Source of the DNA: a candidate division WOR-3 bacterium
Lineage (GTDB): Bacteria > SDB-A
NCBI GenBank assembly: GCA_016926475.1
Contig: JAFGON010000008.1
Location: 1-12,079 of the forward strand
DNA length: 12,079 nucleotides
Direction of reading: 5' to 3'
The notes beneath the pieces were generated by a model. It did no database searches. It was not told the origin of the DNA and was given only the letters and a program-made list of their open reading frames with translations. This document shows, piece by piece, positions 1 through 7,328 of the stretch (position 1 is its first letter; each line of letters starts with the position of its first letter). The translations under genes were made by a program, and so were the position numbers.

Positions 1-2331
1 ATGTCACCAAAAAAACCGGAATGGCGAATAATTATTGATCTTCTCGAAGAAGCGAATCCCGCGCTCTACAAAAGACTCGGAAGAAGAATGATGAATTACC
101 TTTTCAAAAAAAACATAACAAAGATAGAAAACATAGTTCTCAACATAGACAAATCCGTGACCATGTTCGATTTTGAGGAAAGCCTTGACGATAATCAGCC
201 CCACCCGAGGATAAACACTCAGACTCTCGAAAAACTCATAGGCGAGGTGTTCAACATAGCAGAAGACGAGTTGGGCGAGCAGGAAATCACCGAAGTCATT
301 AGGATGTGGATAAAGAACGAAAACGTCCATTTTCTCATGAAGTCAGCAGAAAAAAGAGACGTCGCCTTTGACGAGATTCACAAAGCGCTTTACACGTTTT
401 CCAACCAGCCCCACTTAAAAGACGCACTGACGCAGGAAGACAGGCTTGGAGTCAGAGTCGCCCTGATAAGAAGATTTTTGAGCAACAACCTTTCATACAT
501 AAACACTCTAAAAGACCACATAACACTTGACGATTTCATAGACATCCTGAACAAGACCATAGGCCCATCAAAAGGAAACGGAAAACTCGGCGGTAAAGCC
601 GCTGGAATGATACGGGCGAAACAGATACTAAAAAGCAAATCTGCTGAGTTACCTGTACTTTCAGAAATAAAAACGCCAAAAACATGGTTTGTCACTTCCG
701 ACGGAATTTTCGAATTTCTGCATTCCAACGCTCTGGAAGAATTTCAAAGGATCAAGTACCACGCACCCGTCGAAATAAGAAGAGAATACCCCTATATAGA
801 ACAAATCTTCAAAAACTCGATAATGCCTCTTGAGTTCATATCCATGCTTAGCGTCGCTCTCGATGACTTCGGCGATTCTCCGATAATAGTCCGATCATCA
901 AGTTTGCTCGAAGACAGCCCTGAAGCCGCATTCGCGGGTAAATATAAAAGCCTTTTCGTTTCAAACCAGGGTACAAAAAAAGAACGGCTTGAAGCTCTGA
1001 TAGACGCCATAGAAGAAGTTTACGCAAGCGTATTCAGCCCGGACGTTCTTGAATACAGGAGAGAAAACGGACTCCTGGATTTCAACGAAGAAATGGCTCT
1101 TATGATTCAGGAAGTTGTAGGGACAAAAGTTGGCAAATACTACCTTCCAGCTTTCGCCGGAGTCGCCTTCACCGACAACGAATTCAGATGGTCGCCGAGG
1201 ATAAAAAAAGAAGACGGCATAATAAGGCTTGTCGCTGGTCTCGGTACAAGGGCTGTCGACAGGATAGGTGATGATTATCCGCTGCTTCTCTGCCCCGGCC
1301 AGCCAGGGCTAAAAGTGAATTCCACTCCCGAAGAGACGCTTCATTACTCGCAAAAGTGCGTGGACGTCATAAACCTCCAGACCAGAAAATTCGAATCCCT
1401 TCCTCTTAAGAAAATGATAGAGGAGATCGGTTATTCTCTTCCCGGACTCACCGACATTATTTCATTGTTTTCCGAAAACCAGCTCCACCAGGCGGTAGGG
1501 ACGATGATAGACTTTTCGAAAGGTGAACCTGTCATAACATTCTCCAACCTCATCAAGAAGGGTAAATTCATCAACTACATAAAGACCATGCTCGACGTCT
1601 TGAAAAAATCGCTGGGGTACCCCGTTGACATTGAATTCGCCTACAACGCGGTAAACGAGAATTTTTACCTGCTCCAGTGCAGACCACAAAGTCATTCAAG
1701 AGAGACAATATCTGTTTCGATGCCCCGCGATATACAGGCGGAAAAGATACTTTTCACGGCGAAAAGATACGTCACAAACGGCCTGGTCAAAGACATCCGG
1801 TACATAGTTTTGGTTGATCCGTCGGCGTACGATTCTCTCGAAGAACTCAACGACCTGATCACAGTCGGAAAAATAATATCGGATCTCAACTCTGACCTTC
1901 CGAAAAAAAGTTTCATACTTGCAGGACCCGGAAGATGGGGGAGCAGAGGGGACATAAAACTCGGAGTCAGAGTGACATACAGCGACATAAACAACACGGC
2001 TATGCTCATTGAGATAGCCAAACAGAAAAAAGGCTACATGCCGGAACTCTCTTTCGGCACCCATTTTTTCCAAGACCTCGTAGAATCGCAGATTAAGTAC
2101 CTCCCCCTTTACCCGGACGATGAAGACAGCGTCTTCAACAATGAATTTTTCTCACACTCAAAAAACACCCTTTCTTCTCTCGCCAAAATCCCTAAGGATA
2201 AAAAGAAACTTTTTGAAAGTGTGGTGAAAGTCATAGACCTTGAAGCCGAATCCCCGGGGATGAAGGCTGAAATAGTCATGGACGGAGACTCTTCATACGC
2301 AATCGCGTTTTTAAAAAACGACGATAAATAA
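1..2331 (+). CDS. PEP synthase/PPDK-type ATP-binding domain protein without phosphohistidine domain
   Basis: The 776-residue protein has three parts. Residues 1-185 are a helix-rich N-terminal region. Residues about 190-565 are a pyruvate phosphate dikinase (PPDK) / PEP synthase ATP-grasp domain. Residues about 575-776 are a distinct C-terminal domain. Visible ATP-domain landmarks are GGKAAG (K199), VRSSS (R298) followed by EDSPEAAFAG, DIEF (D543, E545) and LLQCRPQ (Q559, R561). These match the nucleotide-binding residues known from PPDK, so ATP binding is likely intact. The usual partner domains, a phosphohistidine swivel with a TSGG-x-x-CHAA-type motif and a PEP/pyruvate barrel, are absent. 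The C-terminal domain has GPGRWGS (642-648) and SFGTHFF (684-690), both shared with the next gene. The ATG is the first base of the window, so no upstream signals can be judged, but the N-terminus looks complete. Database entries of this type are often called PEP synthase; I do not think that reaction is supported. The substrate is unknown. Confidence 0.85.
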   Translation: MSPKKPEWRIIIDLLEEANPALYKRLGRRMMNYLFKKNITKIENIVLNIDKSVTMFDFEESLDDNQPHPRINTQTLEKLIGEVFNIAEDELGEQEITEVIRMWIKNENVHFLMKSAEKRDVAFDEIHKALYTFSNQPHLKDALTQEDRLGVRVALIRRFLSNNLSYINTLKDHITLDDFIDILNKTIGPSKGNGKLGGKAAGMIRAKQILKSKSAELPVLSEIKTPKTWFVTSDGIFEFLHSNALEEFQRIKYHAPVEIRREYPYIEQIFKNSIMPLEFISMLSVALDDFGDSPIIVRSSSLLEDSPEAAFAGKYKSLFVSNQGTKKERLEALIDAIEEVYASVFSPDVLEYRRENGLLDFNEEMALMIQEVVGTKVGKYYLPAFAGVAFTDNEFRWSPRIKKEDGIIRLVAGLGTRAVDRIGDDYPLLLCPGQPGLKVNSTPEETLHYSQKCVDVINLQTRKFESLPLKKMIEEIGYSLPGLTDIISLFSENQLHQAVGTMIDFSKGEPVITFSNLIKKGKFINYIKTMLDVLKKSLGYPVDIEFAYNAVNENFYLLQCRPQSHSRETISVSMPRDIQAEKILFTAKRYVTNGLVKDIRYIVLVDPSAYDSLEELNDLITVGKIISDLNSDLPKKSFILAGPGRWGSRGDIKLGVRVTYSDINNTAMLIEIAKQKKGYMPELSFGTHFFQDLVESQIKYLPLYPDDEDSVFNNEFFSHSKNTLSSLAKIPKDKKKLFESVVKVIDLEAESPGMKAEIVMDGDSSYAIAFLKNDDK

Positions 2332-2335
2332 CTAG

Positions 2336-5290
2336 ATGAAAAAAAACGAAATTGAACAATACGAAGAAAATCTAAGGATAACCTCTGACATAAACAGAGA
2401 GCTTTCCCCCTTCAAAACAAGAGAGATACTCGTAGTCGCGACCTTATACGACTCTTTTATAATAGAAGAGGAGGGTCTTCTGAGCGACATGCTCTTCGAA
2501 GAATATTTCAAGATAAGCCTCGCGGACGCGCCGAGGATAACTTCCGTCTATTCAAAGGACAGGGCTCTTTCTGCCCTCAGAGAGAAAATGTTCGACCTCG
2601 TCATACTGACAATGAGAATAGACGACTTTCAACCCTACGAAGCAAGCGTCTCAATAAGGGAAACAAACCCCGACCTTCCGATATTCCTTTTGCTAAACGA
2701 CAATTCAGACATCAAAATCTTTGAGCAGTGGAAAGGAAAACCAAACGCTATAGACAAAGTTTTTATCTGGAACGGGGACGCTAAAATTTTCCTCGCCATG
2801 AGCAAATTTGTCGAAGACTCAAAAAACGTCGACACTGATACTTCGCTTGCTTCTGTCAGAGTCATACTGCTCGTCGAAGATTCACCGGTATACTACTCAA
2901 GGTATCTGCCTCTTTTGTACAGAGAGATAATTAAACAGACTCACCACCTTATCAAAGAGGAAAAGTTCGACGAAAAAAGAAAGATCACGAGGTACAAAAC
3001 CCGTCCTAAAATACTCCTCGCCTCAACATTTGAACAAGCCCTTCAGATTTACGAAAAGTACAAACCATACGTCATGTGCCTTATCACCGACATGGCTTTC
3101 CCAAAAAATGGGGAAATTTCCGAAAGGTCAGGTATTGAACTCATCGAGAAATTAAAAACGTCAGACCCTGGTTTGATAACCCTCTTGCAATCCTCCGATC
3201 CCGGGGCAAAGACAAAAGCCCAAAATTTTCAGGTAGGTTTCATAGACAAGAACTCGGAAATACTCTCTTCTCAGGTCAGGGATTTCATTCAAAACACTCT
3301 CGGTTTCGGTCCTTTTTTGTTTAAAAACGAAAACGGCGAAATTATAGAAATCGCTAACAACCTCGAAGAATTCGAGGAAAAGATAGAAAAAATACCAGAA
3401 GAATCGGTTTTGTATCACTTCGAGAGAAATGATTTCGCAACCTGGTTTTCTGCAAGAGGAGAATTCAAAATTGCAGAGAGCCTCAAAAAACTCCCAGTAG
3501 AGAATTTTGAGAGCTCAAAAGAGATAAAATTTCACCTCAGCAACCTGACTAAACTCGTCGAATACAAAAGAGCGAAGGGAAAAATAATCAATTTCGACGA
3601 CAAATACCTCACCGAGGGAGACAGTATCTTAAGGCTTTGCGCGGGATCTTTGGGAGGTAAAGCAAGAGGCATAGCTTTTATAAACTCCCTTCTGCAAAAC
3701 AGCGCCCTTGAGAATTCGGTCCCAGGGGCGAGTATTAAAATTCCCAAAACTTACGTCATTGGCACCGATTCATTCGACAGGTTCATCGAAGATAACGGAC
3801 TTCTTGAATTCGCCATAAGAGAGCGCGACCATCAGAAAATAAAACAGAAATTTCTGTCCTGCTCCCTGCCTGCCGACCTGGAAAAGAAAGCGAGAATCCT
3901 CTTGCAGAAAGTGGTTCAACCCCTCGCCGTCAGATCCACCGCCGTATTTGAAGATTCGATATCGCATCCTTTCTCAGGCATCTATGAGACCTACATAATA
4001 CCCAATTCAAACTACAACTTTGAAAAGAGGTTCAAGCAGTTCACAGACGCCGTCAAACTCGTGTACGCCTCTGTGTATTCGCAAGTAGCCAAGACCTATT
4101 TTGAATCCATTGGCTACAGCATAGAAGAGGAGAAAATGGCGGTCGTAGTCCAAAAACTCATTGGAAATAGCGTGAACGGAAGTTTTTATCCCTCCTTTTC
4201 GGGGGTCGCCCAATCATACAACTACTACCCGATTTCCTACATCAAACCCGAAGAAGGCATAGCTGTTTTGGCTCTTGGACTTGGAACATACGTGGTTGAT
4301 GGAGACAGAGCTTTCAGGTTTTGTCCAAATCATCCGAAAATTGATTTCTACACACCTGAAGATCTGTTGAAAAATTCTCAGACCTACTTCTGGGCTCTCG
4401 ACATGAATAAAAATGAAATCGACCTCTCTCAGGGAGAGGAAATCACACTCGTCAAATCGAACCTCGACAGAGCTGAAATGGACGGTCGACTGAAAGACAT
4501 AGCATCGGTATGGGATTGGCAGAATAACAGGTTTTCCAGCCACCTGGGTACAGAGGGTCCAAGGGTGATCAATTTCGCAAACATAATAAAGTACGGATCC
4601 TTTCCACTCGCTGATATACTCCAAAAACTTCTGAATGTATTCAATACGGCGCTGGGGACCCCCGTGGAAATCGAATTCGCAGTAGAACTCGGAAAAAGAC
4701 CCGTGTTTTACATTCTCCAGCTAAAGCCTTTCATAAGAAGCTCCGGCGAGGGAGACATTAATTTTTCAGAAATCGAAGGGAAGGAAATTTTCATTTTGAC
4801 CAATCAGTCTCTCGGCAACGGCAAGGTAGAGGGAATAAGGGACATGATCTGCGTGATTCCCGAAAGGTTCGATAAAATGTCAACTCCGAAAATCGCCGAA
4901 GAAATCGAATGTTTCAACCAGAAACTGAAAACATCCAAAAAACATTACCTGCTCGTAGGTCCCGGCAGATGGGGAACGAGCGACAGACTGCTCGGCATAC
5001 CGGTCAAGTGGAATCAGATATCCGCCGCCAAAACGATAGTAGAATACGGTATGGAGGGTTTTCAGATAGACCCTTCTCTCGGGTCGCATTTTTTCCACAA
5101 CATCACCAGCCTGAACATAGGTTACCTGACTATCCCTTTTAGAAGTGAAAAAGACTTCATAGACTGGCAATTTCTCGAAAAAGGCAGGAAAGTTGAAGAA
5201 AAAAACTACACAGCTCACATTGAATTCGAAGACCATTTAAAAGTGCTGATGGACGGAAGGCAAGGCAGGGCCTCGGTTTACTTCGACTGA
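2336..5290 (+). CDS. Receiver-domain fused PEP synthase/PPDK-type ATP-binding protein
   Basis: This 984-residue paralogue of the upstream gene has a signalling front end. Residues about 28-160 look like a degenerate receiver: T92 sits where the phospho-aspartate is expected, and the acidic pocket and lysine are not evident. Residues about 174-325 look like a second receiver with acidic pair E181-D182, phosphoacceptor candidate D252 (LITDMAFP), S286/S287 and K305. A linker region follows, then the ATP-grasp domain (about 435-800): GSLGGKARG (K442), AVRSTAVFED (R533), VEIEF (E778, E780) and LQLKP (Q795, K797). The C-terminal domain repeats GPGRWGT (875-881) and SLGSHFF (914-920). No phosphohistidine or PEP-binding domain is present. 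The start lies 4 bp after the previous stop with no clear Shine-Dalgarno sequence, so translation is probably coupled. The layout suggests an ATP-dependent activity switched by phosphorylation. The kinase is not in this window and the substrate is unknown. Confidence 0.85.
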   Translation: MKKNEIEQYEENLRITSDINRELSPFKTREILVVATLYDSFIIEEEGLLSDMLFEEYFKISLADAPRITSVYSKDRALSALREKMFDLVILTMRIDDFQPYEASVSIRETNPDLPIFLLLNDNSDIKIFEQWKGKPNAIDKVFIWNGDAKIFLAMSKFVEDSKNVDTDTSLASVRVILLVEDSPVYYSRYLPLLYREIIKQTHHLIKEEKFDEKRKITRYKTRPKILLASTFEQALQIYEKYKPYVMCLITDMAFPKNGEISERSGIELIEKLKTSDPGLITLLQSSDPGAKTKAQNFQVGFIDKNSEILSSQVRDFIQNTLGFGPFLFKNENGEIIEIANNLEEFEEKIEKIPEESVLYHFERNDFATWFSARGEFKIAESLKKLPVENFESSKEIKFHLSNLTKLVEYKRAKGKIINFDDKYLTEGDSILRLCAGSLGGKARGIAFINSLLQNSALENSVPGASIKIPKTYVIGTDSFDRFIEDNGLLEFAIRERDHQKIKQKFLSCSLPADLEKKARILLQKVVQPLAVRSTAVFEDSISHPFSGIYETYIIPNSNYNFEKRFKQFTDAVKLVYASVYSQVAKTYFESIGYSIEEEKMAVVVQKLIGNSVNGSFYPSFSGVAQSYNYYPISYIKPEEGIAVLALGLGTYVVDGDRAFRFCPNHPKIDFYTPEDLLKNSQTYFWALDMNKNEIDLSQGEEITLVKSNLDRAEMDGRLKDIASVWDWQNNRFSSHLGTEGPRVINFANIIKYGSFPLADILQKLLNVFNTALGTPVEIEFAVELGKRPVFYILQLKPFIRSSGEGDINFSEIEGKEIFILTNQSLGNGKVEGIRDMICVIPERFDKMSTPKIAEEIECFNQKLKTSKKHYLLVGPGRWGTSDRLLGIPVKWNQISAAKTIVEYGMEGFQIDPSLGSHFFHNITSLNIGYLTIPFRSEKDFIDWQFLEKGRKVEEKNYTAHIEFEDHLKVLMDGRQGRASVYFD

Positions 5291-5300
5291 AGAGTTCGTC

Positions 5301-6212
5301 CTACCGGGTTTTGACAAGAGAAAAATTTTCAACGATTCTTTTACTTATGAAACCTTTTATTTTCCAAAAAGAAAAGGTCTTCCTCTGAAAAAGAGAGTTT
5401 TCATGCCATACCCCTTTTTCATCCAGGCATCCCTTTTTCCCGCCTTCGAGGGACTGGAAAAGTTCGAAACTCCTTTTAAAAAACAGGAACTTTTTATTCA
5501 GGCTCAGTTTCACGCCCAAAAGCGACTCATCAAAAATAAATTTTTCCACTTTTTCTTCGTCCAAAGTAATGTTTACAATCAGAGCGGATGATCCTGGTAT
5601 CTTTTTTATTTCGCTTTTTTCAAAAAACAGCCTTAATGTCTGTGAATTGCTGTGGTGGATAAAGTCCATTTTGTCGGGTATTAGAGTCTCCCTGCCGTAC
5701 CTTCTTTTTTTTGCCCACACAGAATAAAGAGTTAGGGTCGAATGTTTTTCAAGTTGAAACCTGTAATAGTTTTCAACCATCCTTATTTTCGATTTTTTCG
5801 TCAGGTTGATGATGATGTTCTCAATATCGTCCCAAATTTCTTTCCCGATTAAGTATGAACCTATTACCGAGACAAGGGATTCTATTGAAAGAAGGTCTTC
5901 GGGCTTGAAAAGAGCGAAGAACAGTACTATCAACAAGCCGAGAATAAGGCCGAAAAAGTTGCCGAACCTCTCTGTTATCTCTCCATACGCCGATCTCTGC
6001 TTTGCGAGTATGTCGTTGACGTATTCTTCATAGGGAGAAAAAACAAAATCCTTTGAAGAAATTTCTCTCGAGAAAGGATACAGGACGAGGTGGCATTCGA
6101 CCGAGCTGAGTTTTTTCATGTCTTCTATTTTGTCTATCAAGATTTCGTAGTCCCCTTTTTTCAGGGAGACCACACTCACCGAATTCTCGAATTTTCTTAT
6201 CCCTTCTTTCAC
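5301..6212 (-). CDS. Hypothetical two-helix membrane protein
   Basis: I do not recognise this 303-residue protein. Residues 1-84 are soluble and charged. Two hydrophobic segments follow at about 85-103 and 108-124, separated by a short charged loop (KPED). The remaining roughly 180 residues are basic and hydrophilic, with beta-like stretches. The hairpin topology would put both soluble parts on the same side, probably the cytoplasm. No signal peptide, metal motif or catalytic motif is apparent. The start is GTG, chosen because the frame opens there and because an extended -10 box lies just upstream. There is no Shine-Dalgarno sequence; the next in-frame methionine is residue 32. The gene converges on the upstream receiver-fusion gene with only 10 bp between the two stops and ends in TAG. 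It follows the terminator of the small membrane protein gene on the same strand, so it is probably its own transcription unit. Confidence 0.65.
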   Translation of the reverse strand: MKEGIRKFENSVSVVSLKKGDYEILIDKIEDMKKLSSVECHLVLYPFSREISSKDFVFSPYEEYVNDILAKQRSAYGEITERFGNFFGLILGLLIVLFFALFKPEDLLSIESLVSVIGSYLIGKEIWDDIENIIINLTKKSKIRMVENYYRFQLEKHSTLTLYSVWAKKRRYGRETLIPDKMDFIHHSNSQTLRLFFEKSEIKKIPGSSALIVNITLDEEKVEKFIFDESLLGVKLSLNKKFLFFKRSFELFQSLEGGKKGCLDEKGVWHENSLFQRKTFSFWKIKGFISKRIVENFSLVKTR

Positions 6213-6221
6213 TGCAGAGAA

Positions 6222-6230
6222 ATTTTACCA
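6222..6230 (-). promoter_or_regulatory. Extended -10 promoter element for the two-helix membrane protein
   Basis: On the minus strand the sequence reads TGGTAAAAT, an extended -10 (TGn followed by TAAAAT, one mismatch from TATAAT). The predicted transcription start is about 3 nt before the GTG, giving an almost leaderless message. The -35 position falls in the T-tract and stem of the neighbouring terminator and has no good match. An extended -10 can work without one. The same ten bases, TGGTAAAATT, occur upstream of the cyclase gene. This is motif matching only. Confidence 0.4.
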
Positions 6231-6237
6231 GATATGC

Positions 6238-6267
6238 AAAAAAAAACCGGGGTTTTTATCCCCCGGT
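6238..6267 (-). terminator. Rho-independent terminator of the small membrane protein gene
   Basis: Read on the minus strand, ACCGGGG pairs with CCCCGGT to form a 7-bp GC-rich stem around an 8-nt loop, followed at once by a T-run of about nine. The hairpin begins 18 bp after the TGA of the 108-residue membrane protein gene. It is the only clear intrinsic terminator in the window and separates that gene from the next one on the same strand. Confidence 0.88.
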
Positions 6268-6285
6268 CAAGCAGCAGGTGGGAGG

Positions 6286-6612
6286 TCATTTTTTCTTTCT
6301 TGAGAGTATCTTTGCTACCGTGAAATATAAAATCATGCTGAACCCGCTCATGCCGAGCATCATTGCAGTGACAGCCGTCCCTCTGGTCTCGGCAGGAAAC
6401 AAAAACCCCAGCAGCAAAGCCGCGGCGAGAGATATGAGAATCATCGCCCACATCAAAACCACGTTCTGAGGACCATTTTTCGACAAATTGTTGAGGTCGA
6501 AGTTGCTTTCTCCTTTTTCTATGAGCCTCTTTTTTATCTGATAATCCGTACCGAGTTTCACTATGCCGTAAACAGTCAGGAAAAATGCGGACATCGGTAA
6601 AAAATCTTCCAT
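6286..6612 (-). CDS. Small three-helix membrane protein, DUF6249-like
   Basis: This 108-residue protein has hydrophobic segments at about 5-20, 51-72 and 79-101, a basic KRLIEKGE stretch after the first helix (28-35), and a lysine-rich C-terminus. The helix / LIEKG / two-helix pattern resembles small DUF6249-type proteins, which I recall lying near sigma-factor genes in Bacteroidetes-like genomes; this match is from memory. No enzymatic motif is visible. The start is well supported: AGGAGG (6618-6623) lies 5 nt upstream of the ATG. The gene is divergent from the ECF sigma factor and shares its 131-bp intergenic region, including a matching promoter-like element. It may therefore be a target or an accessory component of that sigma factor. 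A strong terminator follows it. Confidence 0.75.
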   Translation of the reverse strand: MEDFLPMSAFFLTVYGIVKLGTDYQIKKRLIEKGESNFDLNNLSKNGPQNVVLMWAMILISLAAALLLGFLFPAETRGTAVTAMMLGMSGFSMILYFTVAKILSRKKK

Positions 6613-6634
6613 TTAAGCCTCCTTTTAACCAAAT

Positions 6635-6663
6635 AGACAGACAAAATCGCCTAAATGTTGCAA
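6635..6663 (-). promoter_or_regulatory. Candidate ECF-type promoter of the small membrane protein gene
   Basis: On the minus strand TTGCAACA (6663 to 6656) is followed after 16 bp by TGTCT (6639 to 6635). ECF sigma factors commonly use an AAC-containing -35 element and a short GTC-type -10 at about this spacing. A start about 7 nt past the -10 would give a leader of roughly 16 nt containing the AGGAGG ribosome binding site. The same element pair, in opposite orientation, precedes the sigma gene. The assignment rests on two sites only. Confidence 0.4.
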
Positions 6664-6701
6664 AATTTTACGCCAAGTTCTCATGACTCCCAAAAAAATA
6701 A

Positions 6702-6737
6702 TTGCAACAATTCTGATTTTTTTTTGTCTGATATAAT
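6702..6737 (+). promoter_or_regulatory. Promoter region of the ECF sigma factor gene
   Basis: Two overlapping signals are visible. TTGCAACA (6702-6709) followed after 15 bp by TGTCT (6725-6729) mirrors the element pair on the other strand and could be an autoregulated ECF promoter. TGATATAAT (6729-6737) is a perfect extended -10 for the housekeeping sigma factor; its expected start falls at about 6744, the A of the ATG. AATTG-CAA-CAATT (6700-6712) is also a small inverted repeat. No Shine-Dalgarno sequence lies between here and the start codon, so either promoter gives a leaderless or very short-leader message. Confidence 0.5.
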
Positions 6738-6743
6738 CAAAGC

Positions 6744-7328
6744 ATGGGAGAAACAAATGAAAAGGAAATTGTCCGGAAAATAATATCCGGAGACCAGGAT
6801 GCTCTCGCTTCTTTCATAGACTCCTACAAAAAACTCGTTTTTCACGTAGCGGGAAAACTCATAGACGATCGGGACGACCTCGAAGACGCCTGCCAGGACA
6901 TATTCATAAAGATACACGGCGGTCTCGGCAGTTTCGACCACAAGTGCAAACTCTCTACATGGATAGCAAAAATTTCTTATAACCATGCCTGCAACTTCAT
7001 AAAAAAAAGAAAAAAGACGACAAATTTCAGCGTTCTATCCCAAAAATCTTCCGGCAATGAAGACTTTCTTTTAGACATTGAAAACGACAAACCTTTCATG
7101 AAAAATGACCTCGGAGATTCTCAGATACTCGAAAGGTGTCTGGATAAACTCGACCCTGTCAAAAGAGAGATGGTCTACCTCTACCATTTGGAGAATTTTT
7201 CATACGAAGAAATATCTTCTTGTCTTTCCATGCCCATGGGAACAGTTAAAAACCACCTCTTTAGGGCTCGAAAAATATTGAAAAATATGTTATTGAAATA
7301 CAAGGAGAAGGTAAATGAAGCATCTTGA
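6744..7328 (+). CDS. ECF-family RNA polymerase sigma factor
   Basis: This 194-residue protein has only the two domains of an ECF (group 4) sigma-70 factor. Residues about 15-90 are region 2, including DDLEDACQDIFIKI for core-polymerase contact and the FDHKCKLSTWIAKISYNHA stretch for -10 recognition and melting. Residues about 128-182 are region 4, with LDPVKREMVYL, FSYEEISSCLSMPMGTVKN and HLFRARKIL forming the helix-turn-helix that reads the -35. Residues 91-125 are a variable linker. The gene overlaps the anti-sigma gene by 14 bp, the classic cotranscribed regulator pair. The ATG has no Shine-Dalgarno sequence and follows a TATAAT box by six bases. The protein should direct polymerase to a small regulon, probably including its own promoter and the divergent gene. 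The inducing signal is unknown. Confidence 0.93.
   Translation: MGETNEKEIVRKIISGDQDALASFIDSYKKLVFHVAGKLIDDRDDLEDACQDIFIKIHGGLGSFDHKCKLSTWIAKISYNHACNFIKKRKKTTNFSVLSQKSSGNEDFLLDIENDKPFMKNDLGDSQILERCLDKLDPVKREMVYLYHLENFSYEEISSCLSMPMGTVKNHLFRARKILKNMLLKYKEKVNEAS

Noticed and set aside
1692-2073. Overlapping minus-strand open frames opposite the C-terminal domain of the first ATP-grasp gene
   Set aside because: They are shadows of a well-supported gene; no ribosome binding site or motif supports them.
4214-4624. Open frame of 136 codons on the minus strand within the second ATP-grasp gene
   Set aside because: It is antisense to the conserved ATP-binding domain, has no domain of its own, and has low-plausibility composition.
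1-5290. Calling the two large genes PEP synthase or pyruvate phosphate dikinase
   Set aside because: Only the ATP-binding domain is present; the phosphohistidine domain and PEP/pyruvate barrel needed for those reactions are missing.
5281-5292. CTTC-GACT-GAAG hairpin at the end of the second ATP-grasp gene
   Set aside because: The stem is only 4 bp and no T-run follows on either strand, so I do not call a terminator.
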